Below, piece after piece: positions 35,938-45,002 of a stretch of 64,000 bases of DNA; within the stretch, counting starts at the first letter, position 1; each line of letters begins with the position of its first letter. Position numbers and translations under genes: made by a program. The notes under the pieces are model-generated. The model had not been told where the DNA came from and did no database searches. It saw only the letters and a list, made by a program, of their open reading frames with translations. Source of the DNA: Azospirillaceae bacterium (lineage in GTDB: Bacteria > Pseudomonadota > Alphaproteobacteria > Azospirillales > Azospirillaceae); the NCBI GenBank assembly GCA_031291675.1, contig JARLIO010000082.1, positions 92,676 to 156,675 of the forward strand. Direction: 5' to 3'.

Positions 35938-38502
35938 ATGGTTTCCAGCATGGTTCCGGTCTCAGGCGATACACCCCCATCGGCGTTGGATCACGCGGCA
36001 TTCAATCGGGCGGCATCCCAACAGGCGGGCCGCATTGTCGCCGTGCTCGGGCCCACCAATACCGGCAAGACCTATCTTGCCATTGAACGGATGCTCGGTC
36101 ACCGGTCGGGGATCATCGGCTTCCCGCTGCGTCTGCTGGCGCGGGAGAACTACGACCGGATGGTCCGGGTCAAGGGCAAGGCCCTGGTTGCCCTGGTCAC
36201 CGGCGAAGAGAAAATCGTACCGCCCGGCGCCCGCTATTTCGTCTGCACCGTCGAGTCGATGCCCCTGGACCGTGCCGTCGCGTTTCTGGCCGTCGACGAG
36301 ATCCAGCTATGCGCCGACCCGGAACGCGGGCACATCTTCACCGATCGCCTGCTCCACGCCCGCGGCCTGGAAGAAACGATGTTTCTCGGCGCCGAGACGA
36401 TCAAGCCGCTGATCCAGCGCCTGGTGCCCCGCGTCGAATTCATTTCACGGCCGCGCTTTTCGGCGCTGACCTATGCCGGGCACAAGAAGGTGACACGCCT
36501 GCCGCCCCGCTCGGCGATTGTTGCCTTCTCGGCACCCGACGTCTACGCCATCGCCGAGTTGATCCGCCGCCAGCGCGGCGGCACCGCGGTCGTACTGGGC
36601 GCGCTCAGCCCGCGCACCCGCAACGCCCAGGTCGCGCTCTACCAGGCGGGCGAGGTCGACTACCTGGTCGCCACCGATGCCGTCGGCATGGGGCTCAACA
36701 TGGATGTCGACCATGTCGCCTTCGCCCGCATCAACAAGTTCGACGGGGTCAATCTGCGCCGCCTCAAGGCCACCGAGATCGCCCAGATCGCCGGACGCGC
36801 CGGGCGTCATATGGCCGACGGCACCTTCGGCACCACCGCCGAGGTCGAGGCGCTGGACCCGCAGATCGTCGAAGCGGTCGAGAACCACCGTTTCGACAGC
36901 CTGCAATCGCTGATGTGGCGCAATGCCGATCTGCGCTTTGACAGCCCGGCACTACTGCTGCGCAGCCTGGAGCAGCGACCCGGGCGCCCCGACCTGATCC
37001 TGGCCCGCAACGCCGACGATCATCTGACGCTCCAGGCGCTGATGCGCGACCCGGAGCTGGTCGGCCTGGCCCAGGGGCGCGCCGCGGTCCGGCTGTTGTG
37101 GGATGTCTGCCAGATCCCCGACTTCCGCAAGGTCCTGTCGGACGTCCACACCCGCCTGTTGTCACAGATCTTCCGCAGCCTGCGGTCGCCCGGAGGCCGG
37201 TTGCCCGTGGACTGGGTCGCCAATCAGATCGCCCGCCTGGAGCGCACCGAAGGTGATATCGACGCCCTCGTGGCCCGGATCGCCCATATCCGGACCTGGA
37301 CCTATGTTTCGCACCGGCCGGACTGGCTCGCCGATCCGGCCCATTGGCAGGAGCGCAGCCGCGCCATCGAGGACAAGCTGTCGGACGCGTTGCATGAACG
37401 GCTGACCCAGCGCTTTGTCGACCGCCGCTCGGCGATGCTGGTGCGGACGCTGGCCGATGGCCGGCACCTGTTGTCGGCCGTAACCGCCAGCGGCGAGGTG
37501 ATCGTCGAGGGCCTGCCCGTGGGCCGTATCGACGGCTTTCGTTTTTCGCCGGATGCCGACGTCCGTGCCGAAGACGCCAAGGCCCTGATGACCGCGGCCC
37601 GCCGGGCGCTGCGCGATGAGATCGCCGGCCGCGTCGGCCGGCTGGAGCAGGCCGTGGATGCGGCTCTGGACCTGACCGGCGATGGCGTCGTAACCTGGAA
37701 CGGCGCGGCGGTGGCCCGCTTGACCGCCGGCACGACCCTGCTGACGCCCGGGATCGCGGTCCTCCACGATGACTTCCTGGAACCGGCACAACGCGATCGG
37801 GTGCGCCAGCGGGTCGCACGCCGGGTCCAGGCGATCATCGATCTGCGATTGGTCGCGCTGATGCGTCTGCGCGATGCCGCGTTGAGCGGCGCGGCACGCG
37901 GTCTGGCGTTCCAACTCTTCGAAGGGCTGGGCAGCCTGCCCCGCGCCACGGTCGCCGATCAGGTCACGGCCCTGTCACGCGCGGATCGTCTGGCGCTGAA
38001 CCGCCTGGGCCTGCGCCTGGGCGCCGCCCATGTCTTTCTACCCGCCCTGGTCAAGCCGGCCGCGGTCACGATTCGGGCGCTGTTGTGGGCGGTCCGGCAC
38101 GGTCTCGTCCTGCCGGCACCGGTTCCGCCGGCCGGGCGGATCGCGATCGCCGCCGCCGGGGTTCCTCCGGCGTTCTGGGATGCGATCGGCTACCCGTGCT
38201 GTGGCCCCCGGGCGATCCGGGTCGATATGCTCGACCGGTTCGAGCGGACGGTGCAGCACCGCCTGCAAAGCGGCCCCTTTGCCGTCACCGCCGACCTTGC
38301 CTCGGCGATCGCCAGCACGCCTTCGGAAACCGAGGCGGTGCTGCTGGCCCTGGGATACCGCCGCCAGCCGCCGGCGGCGGACGGCACGGTGCTGTGGCGG
38401 CCTGGAAAAGCCATGAAGCGCAGGGCACAGCGCTCAGCCAGCCCGCCGATCAACCCCGAGACACCCTTTGCCAAACTGCGCGAGCTTGAAGTCGCACCGT
38501 GA
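35938..38502 (+). CDS. Suv3-like superfamily 2 RNA/DNA helicase
   Basis: 854-residue ATP-dependent helicase. Walker A GPTNTGKTYLAIERM (about 38-46), GEEKIVPPGARYFVCTVESM, Walker B DEIQ (in AVDEIQLCADPERG), FLGAET, LGALSPRTRNAQ, DAVGMGLNMDVDHVAFA and motif VI QIAGRAGRHMADGTFGTTAE. The DEIQ box and C-terminal arrangement are those of the Suv3 mitochondrial degradosome helicase and its alphaproteobacterial relatives. A roughly 350-residue alanine/arginine-rich C-terminal extension follows. ATG at 35938 or 35950. Its stop overlaps the S4 gene start by four bases, implying a joint RNA-related role. Confidence 0.93.
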   Translation: MVSSMVPVSGDTPPSALDHAAFNRAASQQAGRIVAVLGPTNTGKTYLAIERMLGHRSGIIGFPLRLLARENYDRMVRVKGKALVALVTGEEKIVPPGARYFVCTVESMPLDRAVAFLAVDEIQLCADPERGHIFTDRLLHARGLEETMFLGAETIKPLIQRLVPRVEFISRPRFSALTYAGHKKVTRLPPRSAIVAFSAPDVYAIAELIRRQRGGTAVVLGALSPRTRNAQVALYQAGEVDYLVATDAVGMGLNMDVDHVAFARINKFDGVNLRRLKATEIAQIAGRAGRHMADGTFGTTAEVEALDPQIVEAVENHRFDSLQSLMWRNADLRFDSPALLLRSLEQRPGRPDLILARNADDHLTLQALMRDPELVGLAQGRAAVRLLWDVCQIPDFRKVLSDVHTRLLSQIFRSLRSPGGRLPVDWVANQIARLERTEGDIDALVARIAHIRTWTYVSHRPDWLADPAHWQERSRAIEDKLSDALHERLTQRFVDRRSAMLVRTLADGRHLLSAVTASGEVIVEGLPVGRIDGFRFSPDADVRAEDAKALMTAARRALRDEIAGRVGRLEQAVDAALDLTGDGVVTWNGAAVARLTAGTTLLTPGIAVLHDDFLEPAQRDRVRQRVARRVQAIIDLRLVALMRLRDAALSGAARGLAFQLFEGLGSLPRATVADQVTALSRADRLALNRLGLRLGAAHVFLPALVKPAAVTIRALLWAVRHGLVLPAPVPPAGRIAIAAAGVPPAFWDAIGYPCCGPRAIRVDMLDRFERTVQHRLQSGPFAVTADLASAIASTPSETEAVLLALGYRRQPPAADGTVLWRPGKAMKRRAQRSASPPINPETPFAKLRELEVAP

Positions 38503-38852
38503 CCCGAATCGACGACAGCCGGCTGCGGCCCGACCCTGAGGCCGAGGCGGCGCCCGGCCGCCAGCGGCTCGATAAATGGTTGTGGCACGCACGGTTCTGC
38601 AAGACCCGCAGCCTGGCCGCCAAGCTGTGCGAATCCGGCCGCCTTCGGATCGACAGCCTCCCGGTCACCAAGGCCCACCATGGCGTCCGCCCGGGCGACG
38701 TCCTGACCTTCCCGCTGGGCCCGCACATTCGTGTCATCGCCATTGTAGCCCTGGGCGAGCGTCGCGGGCCCCCGGCGGAGGCGCAACGGCTCTATCGCGA
38801 CCTGGCCCCGCCGTCCCGCGAGTCGGCGTTGCCCCGCAAGCCGCCGCCATGA
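38499..38852 (+). CDS. S4-domain RNA-binding protein (HslR/Hsp15-like)
   Basis: 117-residue basic protein. [20 protein letters not shown] and the following [20 protein letters not shown] are the S4 RNA-binding fold of Hsp15, which rescues 50S subunits carrying blocked nascent chains. GTG start overlapping the helicase stop. The C-terminal tail is arginine/proline-rich. In alphaproteobacteria this gene usually follows the same helicase. Confidence 0.93.
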   Translation: MTRIDDSRLRPDPEAEAAPGRQRLDKWLWHARFCKTRSLAAKLCESGRLRIDSLPVTKAHHGVRPGDVLTFPLGPHIRVIAIVALGERRGPPAEAQRLYRDLAPPSRESALPRKPPP

Positions 38853-39352
38853 CAGCTGCCATGACAGCCGCGGGGCCAGAGCCGGGGCGCAACCGGCGGC
38901 AGCCCGATTCCCGTTGTCGATTTTTCGCCAGGGCCCTGGGCTTGCCGATTCGCACACCCTATCTGCTAGCCCAGACGGAACAGATGAGCATCGCCACCCG
39001 AATCCCGGGTCGCGCCACGGGGACGCAAGCCGCATCGGGCGGTGGAGCAGGGTCTTGGAAATCTTATCGATCGCGCCGTATCTGGGATTATCTTCGCCAA
39101 CCTGTTGCGCCGGGTCGGCGGTTTGCTTTACCTGTCGGCGCCAGCTCGCGCTTTGGCCCGACGCCGCGGCAAGGCGGGTGTGATGGCGGGCCGGCAACGG
39201 TCCGCCCGGCACGGCGGGACACCGGCACCCGGTCTGCCAATCGGACGCATTTGCCAGCGGGGCCCTTGACGATCATCAACCCACGCCGAGGGCACATGGT
39301 CCATCATTGTGTGGGCACTGTCATCGCGATCGTTTCTCTGGAGAGGTTTACC
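38853..39352. other. 500-base intergenic region before fdxA
   Basis: No supportable gene. Frames on both strands are short or arginine-rich. GGAGAGG at 39340-39346 is the fdxA ribosome-binding site. No hairpin or repeat of note. Confidence 0.55.
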
Positions 39353-39691
39353 ATGCCTTATGTTGTTACCGAAGAATGCATCAAGTGCAAATATACCGAC
39401 TGCGTCGAAGTGTGCCCGGTCGATTGTTTCTATGAAGGCGAGAACATGCTTGTGATCGCCCCGGACGAATGCATCGATTGCGGCGTCTGCGAGCCGGAGT
39501 GCCCCGCCGAGGCCATTGTTCCCGATACCGACGGCGCGGCGGAAAAATGGGCCGGTCTGAACCGTGACTATGCCAGCCAGTGGCCCAATCTGACCCGCAA
39601 GCGCGATCCGCTGGCCGACGCCGACAGCTTCAAGGGCGTTGCCGGCAAGTTCGACAAGTTCTTTTCCGCCAAACCCGGCTCGGCGGGCTGA
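39353..39691 (+). CDS. fdxA: 7Fe ferredoxin FdxA
   Basis: 112-residue electron carrier. [20 protein letters not shown] then CPVDCFYEG and [16 protein letters not shown] give one 3Fe-4S and one 4Fe-4S cluster as in Azotobacter-type FdI. The C-terminal part ([20 protein letters not shown]) is typical of the long FdxA form. Upstream of carD, an order often seen in alphaproteobacteria. A longer open frame 5' is not family-like. Confidence 0.97.
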   Translation: MPYVVTEECIKCKYTDCVEVCPVDCFYEGENMLVIAPDECIDCGVCEPECPAEAIVPDTDGAAEKWAGLNRDYASQWPNLTRKRDPLADADSFKGVAGKFDKFFSAKPGSAG

Positions 39692-40006
39692 TCGGCGACG
39701 GCGACCCGGCCGGCGGTGGCACCGGGATGCGGCACTATGTCGCACACCGGGAAGGCATGCTAAAATGACGCCACAGCCCCCTGTAACCGGGTCGTCATAT
39801 CCTGTATGATCGCATAACAATCGACTGTCTGCTGCGCAGATCGAAATTTTCGCGTATCGCCGGGCTTTGATCACCGTCTCATGGGTCGAGAGTTCATGGC
39901 CGTTGTTCCAGCGGACGACCTGCGAGAGGGTGAGGCCAGCTGCCCTGTCCCCGTGCCGCCTCGGCAGAGGCGGCACGTTTGCGTTATCAAATGAGAGCCA
40001 ACCGGG
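39692..40006. other. fdxA-carD intergenic region
   Basis: 315 bases. Contains the fdxA terminator-like hairpin at 39953-39980 and probably the carD promoter. No gene seen. Confidence 0.55.
39953..39980 (+). terminator. Terminator-like hairpin before carD
   Basis: 10-bp perfect stem GTGCCGCCTC / GAGGCGGCAC around GGCA, followed by GTTT. It is only 26 bases before the carD ATG, so it could also act as an attenuator or leader hairpin of carD. Confidence 0.5.
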
Positions 40007-40507
40007 ATGTCCATCAAGCTAGAGTTCGTGGCCGGTGATTTTGTGGTTTATCCGGCCCACGGCGTCGGCCGCGTAGAAGGCGTGGAAACCCATCATATCG
40101 CCGGCCAAGAGGTGACGCTTTATGCCATCACCTTCGAGAAAGAGCGGATGACGCTCAAAGTTCCGGTTTCGAAGGCGAAGGATTCCGGCCTGCGCCGACT
40201 GAGCACCAAGGACCGCATCAAGGTGGCGCTCGAAACGCTGACCGGCCGGTCGCGGGTCCGCCGCGCCATGTGGAGTCGCCGCGCCCAGGAATATGAGGCG
40301 AAGATCAACAGCGGTGACCCGGTGTCCATCGCCGAAGTGGTCCGCGATTTGTATCGTGGCGCCGACCAGATGGACCAGTCCTACAGCGAGCGGCAAATCT
40401 ACCAGGCGGCGCTGGAACGGCTGGCGCGGGAGCTCGCCGCGGTTGAGCATATCGACGAGAACAAAGCGACGCAGCGTCTGGAAGCGGTTCTGTCCAAAGC
40501 CGCATGA
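40007..40507 (+). CDS. carD: CarD-family transcriptional regulator
   Basis: 166-residue RNA-polymerase-binding protein. N-terminal Tudor-like domain (GDFVVYPAHGVGRVEGVETH), basic C-terminal helical domain (RAMWSRRAQEYEAKINSGDP, then VVRDLYR). CarD proteins stabilise open promoter complexes, notably at rRNA and stress promoters. Spaced hairpin just upstream. Followed by the pseudo-phosphatase and rpoH, a transcription-stress neighbourhood. Confidence 0.95.
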   Translation: MSIKLEFVAGDFVVYPAHGVGRVEGVETHHIAGQEVTLYAITFEKERMTLKVPVSKAKDSGLRRLSTKDRIKVALETLTGRSRVRRAMWSRRAQEYEAKINSGDPVSIAEVVRDLYRGADQMDQSYSERQIYQAALERLARELAAVEHIDENKATQRLEAVLSKAA

Positions 40508-40831
40508 TCCGGCGCCCCGAGGCTGGCCGGACAGCCTCGACGTCCCGCCCGACGCGGTTTGCGCAGCGCTCCCCCAAAAAGGGCTCGGGGCTGGGCAAAC
40601 CGGGTCCCGGCATCGCTGACACGACCGGCGCCGGGCCCCCCCATAGTTCCCTCACCCACGACCAGGCCCCAGGGCCAGGATCACGGCGTATAAACGCCCA
40701 AACAATCAGCAGGGGGCGGCGGAACGCCGCTCGCCCTGCCGGGGTCCAATTTGGACCTTCCTTGGCGGCTCAGGGACGCATAAACTCTGGCGTGACGTTT
40801 CCTTTGCGAGCCGGAGCTTTGCATCTCCCCA
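40508..40831. other. Intergenic region downstream of carD
   Basis: 324 bases with no supportable gene. A compact palindrome, GGTCCAA-T-TTGGACC (40743-40757), lies 75 bases before the next start and could be an operator. Confidence 0.5.
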
Positions 40832-41644
40832 ATGGCTGATGATAGCAAATTTGCCGACCTCGGACGCCCGCGCCGGGTGTGGGCCATCGGTGCGATCCAC
40901 GGTCATGTTGACCGTCTGGCTGCGCTTCACGACGACATCGGACGCCGGTTCCGCGTCGGGGATCGTGTCCTCTATTTGGGTAATTTCCTGGGCCATGGCC
41001 CCGGGATCCTGGCAACGCTCGACGAATTATTGTTATTCCGGCGCGAGATCATGGCCGTGCGTTCGGTGATCGCGAGCGATATCGTCTATCTACGGGGCGC
41101 ACAGGAGGAAATGTGGCAGAAATTGCTGCAACTCCAATTTGCTCCCAATCCCCAGGATGTCCTGACCTGGATGCTGGGCCAGGGAATCGAAGCGACTCTG
41201 GCCGCCTATGGCGGCGATGCGCGTCAGGGCCTTGCCGCCGCGCGCGATGGCGCGGTGACGCTGACCCGATGGACCAATATGCTGCGCCAGGCGATCCGCA
41301 GCCACGGTGGCCACGACAATCTGATGAGCGGCCTGCGGCGCTGCGCTTACAACAGCGATTCCGATGGACAGTCCGGTCCGTTGTTGTTCGTCAGCAGCGG
41401 TGTGGAACCGACCCGTCCGCTGGCAGCCCAAGGCGATACATTCTGGTGGGGTTCGGGATTTTTGCGAATCACCGAACCCTATGACAGCTTCTCGCGGGTG
41501 GTCCGCGGTTACGATCCCGCCCATGCCGGGATTCGTGTAACCGACTACACCCTGACGCTTGACGGAGGCTGCGGCTTCGGTGGCACCCTGGCCGCAGCCT
41601 GCCTGGCCCCCGACGGCGAAATCATCGAGATCGTCGAGGCCTGA
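40832..41644 (+). CDS. Metallophosphoesterase-fold protein lacking metal ligands (pseudo-phosphatase)
   Basis: 270-residue cytosolic protein whose order of motifs matches PrpA/lambda-type Ser/Thr phosphatases, yet each metal motif is changed. GDIHG is GAIHG (A21), GDxVDRG is LGNFLGHG (N51, G54, H55), GNHE is GAQE (A90, Q91), the HAG histidine is Ser (FVSSG, S188) and VVHGHTP is VVRGYDP (R225, Y227). Scaffold parts remain: EPTRPLAAQGDTFWWGSGF and TLDGGCGFGGTLAAA. Only His23 survives. Catalysis by the usual mechanism is therefore unlikely; a binding or regulatory role is inferred. Codon use is normal and the frame intact, so this is not a decaying gene. It sits between carD and rpoH. Confidence 0.85.
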   Translation: MADDSKFADLGRPRRVWAIGAIHGHVDRLAALHDDIGRRFRVGDRVLYLGNFLGHGPGILATLDELLLFRREIMAVRSVIASDIVYLRGAQEEMWQKLLQLQFAPNPQDVLTWMLGQGIEATLAAYGGDARQGLAAARDGAVTLTRWTNMLRQAIRSHGGHDNLMSGLRRCAYNSDSDGQSGPLLFVSSGVEPTRPLAAQGDTFWWGSGFLRITEPYDSFSRVVRGYDPAHAGIRVTDYTLTLDGGCGFGGTLAAACLAPDGEIIEIVEA

Positions 41645-41900
41645 ACGGTCAAGCGATCACAGGGGCCTGTTGTCGTCGCTCCCCCCCGATTCCCCGAAGG
41701 GCCAAACAGCGAGAAAAAGCAAACGGCCGTTACCGCGACCGCGATGACGATCTGTGCCTGCGGCACGGGATACTATACGAAAGGAACTGAGGCTATCGAG
41801 ATCTTGATTAACCTTTTTCCCGTCATGATGGCAGTGAGGCGAGTGGAGACCGAACCACGCCCGACACCGATCCCGTGCGCGAGACAGGAACAAGTGATCG

Positions 41901-42788
41901 ATGACCCATTTCGACGATCAACAGACCCAAAGGTCCAACCTGGCCTATATCCGCGACAGCATGCGGGCGCCGATGCTGAGTCGGGATCACGAACTGGTGC
42001 TTGCCGAGCGCTGGCGTGATCACCGCGATCAGGCGGCCCTGCACGAACTCGTGCAGTCCTTCGCCCGGCTGGTGATCGCGACGGCAACACGGTTTCGTCA
42101 TTACGGCCTGCCATTGGGCGATCTGGTCCAGGAAGGCAATGTCGGCCTGATGCAGGCGGCATTGCGTTTTGAGCCGCAACGCGATGTCCGGTTTTCGACC
42201 TATGCGACCTGGTGGATCCGCTCGGCGATCCAGGATTATGTGCTGCGCAACTGGTCGATCGTGCGCACCGGCACCACCGCGGCGCAAAAATCATTGTTTT
42301 TCAATCTGCGCCGGCTGCGCGCCCAAATCGCCGGGGACAATGGTGCCGCAGGGCTGACCGATGACGGGCGCCGCCAGATCGCCGCGGCCCTCAATGTCGA
42401 TGAGGACGAGGTCGTCGCGATGGAACAGAGGCTCGCCGGCGCCGACCAGTCGCTCAACGTACCGATCGGCGAAAACAGCGAGGACGACTGGCAGGATTTT
42501 CTGGCCGATCCCGGACCGACCCCCGAGGAGGTCGTGATCAACCTGCGCGACGCCGAAACCCGGTCGCGCTGGCTGGCCGAGGCGCTGACCACCCTCAACA
42601 CGCGCGAACGCCTGATCATCCGCGAACGCCAATTGCGTGATCACGCGGCAACGCTGGACGATCTGGGGCGCCAACTGGGCATCAGCAAGGAGCGGGTGCG
42701 TCAGATCGAAGCCCGGGCCATCCAGAAATTGCGGGCGGCGATGCTGCAGCGAGCTGAAGATCCGCGAGCCCCCTGCCACGCCGCCTGA
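41901..42788 (+). CDS. rpoH: RpoH-type (sigma-32 family) RNA polymerase sigma factor
   Basis: 295-residue sigma factor. Region 2 (LPLGDLVQEGNVGLMQAALR, then RFSTYATWWIRSAIQDYVLR), the RpoH box QKSLFFNLRRLR just after region 2, and region 4 helix-turn-helix (LDDLGRQLGISKERVRQIEA). The RpoH box identifies the heat-shock class; alphaproteobacteria often have two such factors and the sequence alone does not say which this is. AGGA lies 11 bases before the ATG. Convergent with the cyclase gene. Confidence 0.93.
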   Translation: MTHFDDQQTQRSNLAYIRDSMRAPMLSRDHELVLAERWRDHRDQAALHELVQSFARLVIATATRFRHYGLPLGDLVQEGNVGLMQAALRFEPQRDVRFSTYATWWIRSAIQDYVLRNWSIVRTGTTAAQKSLFFNLRRLRAQIAGDNGAAGLTDDGRRQIAAALNVDEDEVVAMEQRLAGADQSLNVPIGENSEDDWQDFLADPGPTPEEVVINLRDAETRSRWLAEALTTLNTRERLIIRERQLRDHAATLDDLGRQLGISKERVRQIEARAIQKLRAAMLQRAEDPRAPCHAA

Positions 42789-42814
42789 CGCGCATCATCG
42801 CGTAATCCGCGGGG

Positions 42815-44770
42815 TCAAAGAGACCCGGCCACGGCACCGTCCGAAGGCCCGCCGCCATCAGGCGCACCGGGCCTGATCCCCGGCACCGGATCGGGCGTCG
42901 CCAAGGGTACGGGCACGACTTGGCAAATCGTGATTTCGCCGCTACGCCCGCGCAAGGTGAAATCACCGCAACAGACCCAGGGCACGGCATCGCCGGCAAA
43001 TTGGGCCGTGGCGTCGCTGCACAGGATCAAGGTGTCCTCGTCGCCCTGCCGGGTGCGGGCCAATTCCTCGATCCGCGCCGCGATATTGACGGTGTCGCCG
43101 ACGATCGTATAGTTCAGCCGACTGGCCGAGCCGATATTGCCAACGACGACCGGCCCCGAATGAAGCCCCATGCGAACACGGACCACCGACTGCCGCCGTG
43201 CCATGCGCTGGCCATTATCGGCACTCAGGGCCTCAGCGATCGCCTTCGCCGCCCGCAGGGCCCGGGCGGCGTGGTCCTCCTGCTCATCCGGCGCGCCCCA
43301 GAACGCCATCACCCCGTCGCCGATGAACTTGTCGACCGTGCCCTCCTCGGCCTCGATGCACGCCGAGACCAGGGCAAAATGGTCGTTGAGCAGGGCCGCA
43401 ATCTCCTCCGCCGCCATGTGCTCCGCCATCGTGCTGAACCCGCGAATATCGGTGAACAGTACCGTGACCAGACGCTGCTCCGAAATCAGTGCGGTCGAAT
43501 TGGACCGGCGCATCAGGCGCATCACCAATGCCTTCGGCACATAGGCTTCGAACCAACGCAGACCGGTGACCATGTCATTGAACGCCGATGCGGCATTGGC
43601 AAGCTCTCGAAACCGGCTGTCGGGCAGCAGCGTGGTGCCGCGAAAATCCAGTCGGCGCACCGTTTCCGCGGTCTCGGCCAGGCGACCGATGCGCCGGCTG
43701 ATGGTCCGCCCGATGAAGAAGGCCCCGGCGACTGACACCAGCAGAATGCCACCACCCGCCAGGGCGGTGTTGAACAGCCGCTGGACCTCCATCCCATACT
43801 GGTTGTAGGGCAGACTGATCGCCAGGGTCCAAAGCTGCGTGCCATAGCCGCTGAGACGACGCAACAGGATCAGATGTTCGGTGTCATGGAGCCGTACCAG
43901 CCGGGCTTCGGTCTGGCCATCGCCCAGATTGATCGAGCGCCCGTTCCAGATTTCCGCGAGGATCGGGTCATTCATCTCGTCCAGGCGCGGCAAGGGTGGT
44001 TCCGCCAGACGCATCGAGAAATCAAGCTTGCCGGTCAGCATTCCGGCCTGGGCGAGAACATGGGTATCGTCGTAGAGCACATAGGCAGCCACGTTGCGCT
44101 CGTGGAAGAACTGCCCAAGGAACCGCGACAGGTCGTCGACGGTCACCGCGACCCCGATCACGCCGACAAAGACCCCGTTGCGGCGTACCGGCATCCGCAG
44201 ACTGAGAACGGTACGCCAGAGTTCGTCCGACCATACCGGCGCCGCCCAATAAGCGCGGTAATGGTCACGCGCATCCTCGACATCGGTCCGCAACTGGGGC
44301 GAATCCACCACGCGCCGGCTGAACGACGCCAATTCACCGTCCAGGCGGGTAACCCGGACCACGTCCAGGGTCGGCGAGGTGAACTGAATGGCGGAAACCT
44401 GAGGAACCGCGGCCAGCGATGCCCGCAGCGCATCACGCAACGGCCGCGACCGGGTGATATCCAGGTCACCCCGCGCGATCAGGCCCGCCAGGAATTCCGC
44501 CTGCTCCTCGGCCGGGTCAAGCTGGTGGCGCACCCGCACCAGCAGCGTATCCATCGCAAGATCGGCCTCGCCGCGCAGCAGATCAATGGTGTTGCGGCTG
44601 CCGCTGGTGAGCCCCAGCGCCAGAACACTGGCCACCGCTGCCAGCACCAGAAACGCAAAGCCACCGACAAGCACGGTCGCAATCGGCAGACGGAACCGGA
44701 GCCGCCGGGCTGCCGCCGGGTTCTGTGGTCGCAAACGCAACGCCACCAGCGCGCGGAACAAAGGTTTCAT
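42815..44770 (-). CDS. Membrane-bound adenylate cyclase (class III) with Cache and HAMP domains
   Basis: 651-residue receptor cyclase. TM1 about 35-55; periplasmic dCache-like sensor about 60-340; TM2 about 345-365; HAMP to about 420; catalytic domain about 435-620. The catalytic domain shows both metal Asp residues (LFTDIRGFS, FIGDGVMAFWG), the base-selecting Lys in TVDKF and the NYTIVGDTVNIAARIEEL transition-state motif, which point to ATP rather than GTP. ATG at 44770 preferred over a TTG two codons earlier. The ligand is unknown. Convergent with rpoH. Confidence 0.92.
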   Translation of the reverse strand: MKPLFRALVALRLRPQNPAAARRLRFRLPIATVLVGGFAFLVLAAVASVLALGLTSGSRNTIDLLRGEADLAMDTLLVRVRHQLDPAEEQAEFLAGLIARGDLDITRSRPLRDALRASLAAVPQVSAIQFTSPTLDVVRVTRLDGELASFSRRVVDSPQLRTDVEDARDHYRAYWAAPVWSDELWRTVLSLRMPVRRNGVFVGVIGVAVTVDDLSRFLGQFFHERNVAAYVLYDDTHVLAQAGMLTGKLDFSMRLAEPPLPRLDEMNDPILAEIWNGRSINLGDGQTEARLVRLHDTEHLILLRRLSGYGTQLWTLAISLPYNQYGMEVQRLFNTALAGGGILLVSVAGAFFIGRTISRRIGRLAETAETVRRLDFRGTTLLPDSRFRELANAASAFNDMVTGLRWFEAYVPKALVMRLMRRSNSTALISEQRLVTVLFTDIRGFSTMAEHMAAEEIAALLNDHFALVSACIEAEEGTVDKFIGDGVMAFWGAPDEQEDHAARALRAAKAIAEALSADNGQRMARRQSVVRVRMGLHSGPVVVGNIGSASRLNYTIVGDTVNIAARIEELARTRQGDEDTLILCSDATAQFAGDAVPWVCCGDFTLRGRSGEITICQVVPVPLATPDPVPGIRPGAPDGGGPSDGAVAGSL

Positions 44771-45002
44771 CGACAACGCACACCCACGCGGTCATGTGAC
44801 ACCATCCAGGTCGCGCGGACGGTCAACCCCGGCCAGGGTGCCACCGGCGCCGGATCGGAAACGGAACAAGCCGCGATGCTCGCCCCCCGACAAGATGGCA
44901 CGTCCGCGATAGCACGACGGAAAAAAGGCACTATCGTGACCGCTCTCGGCAAGATCGGCCGTGACGCGGTCACACGCCGCTCTGATCCCTGGGTTGGTGC
45001 CA

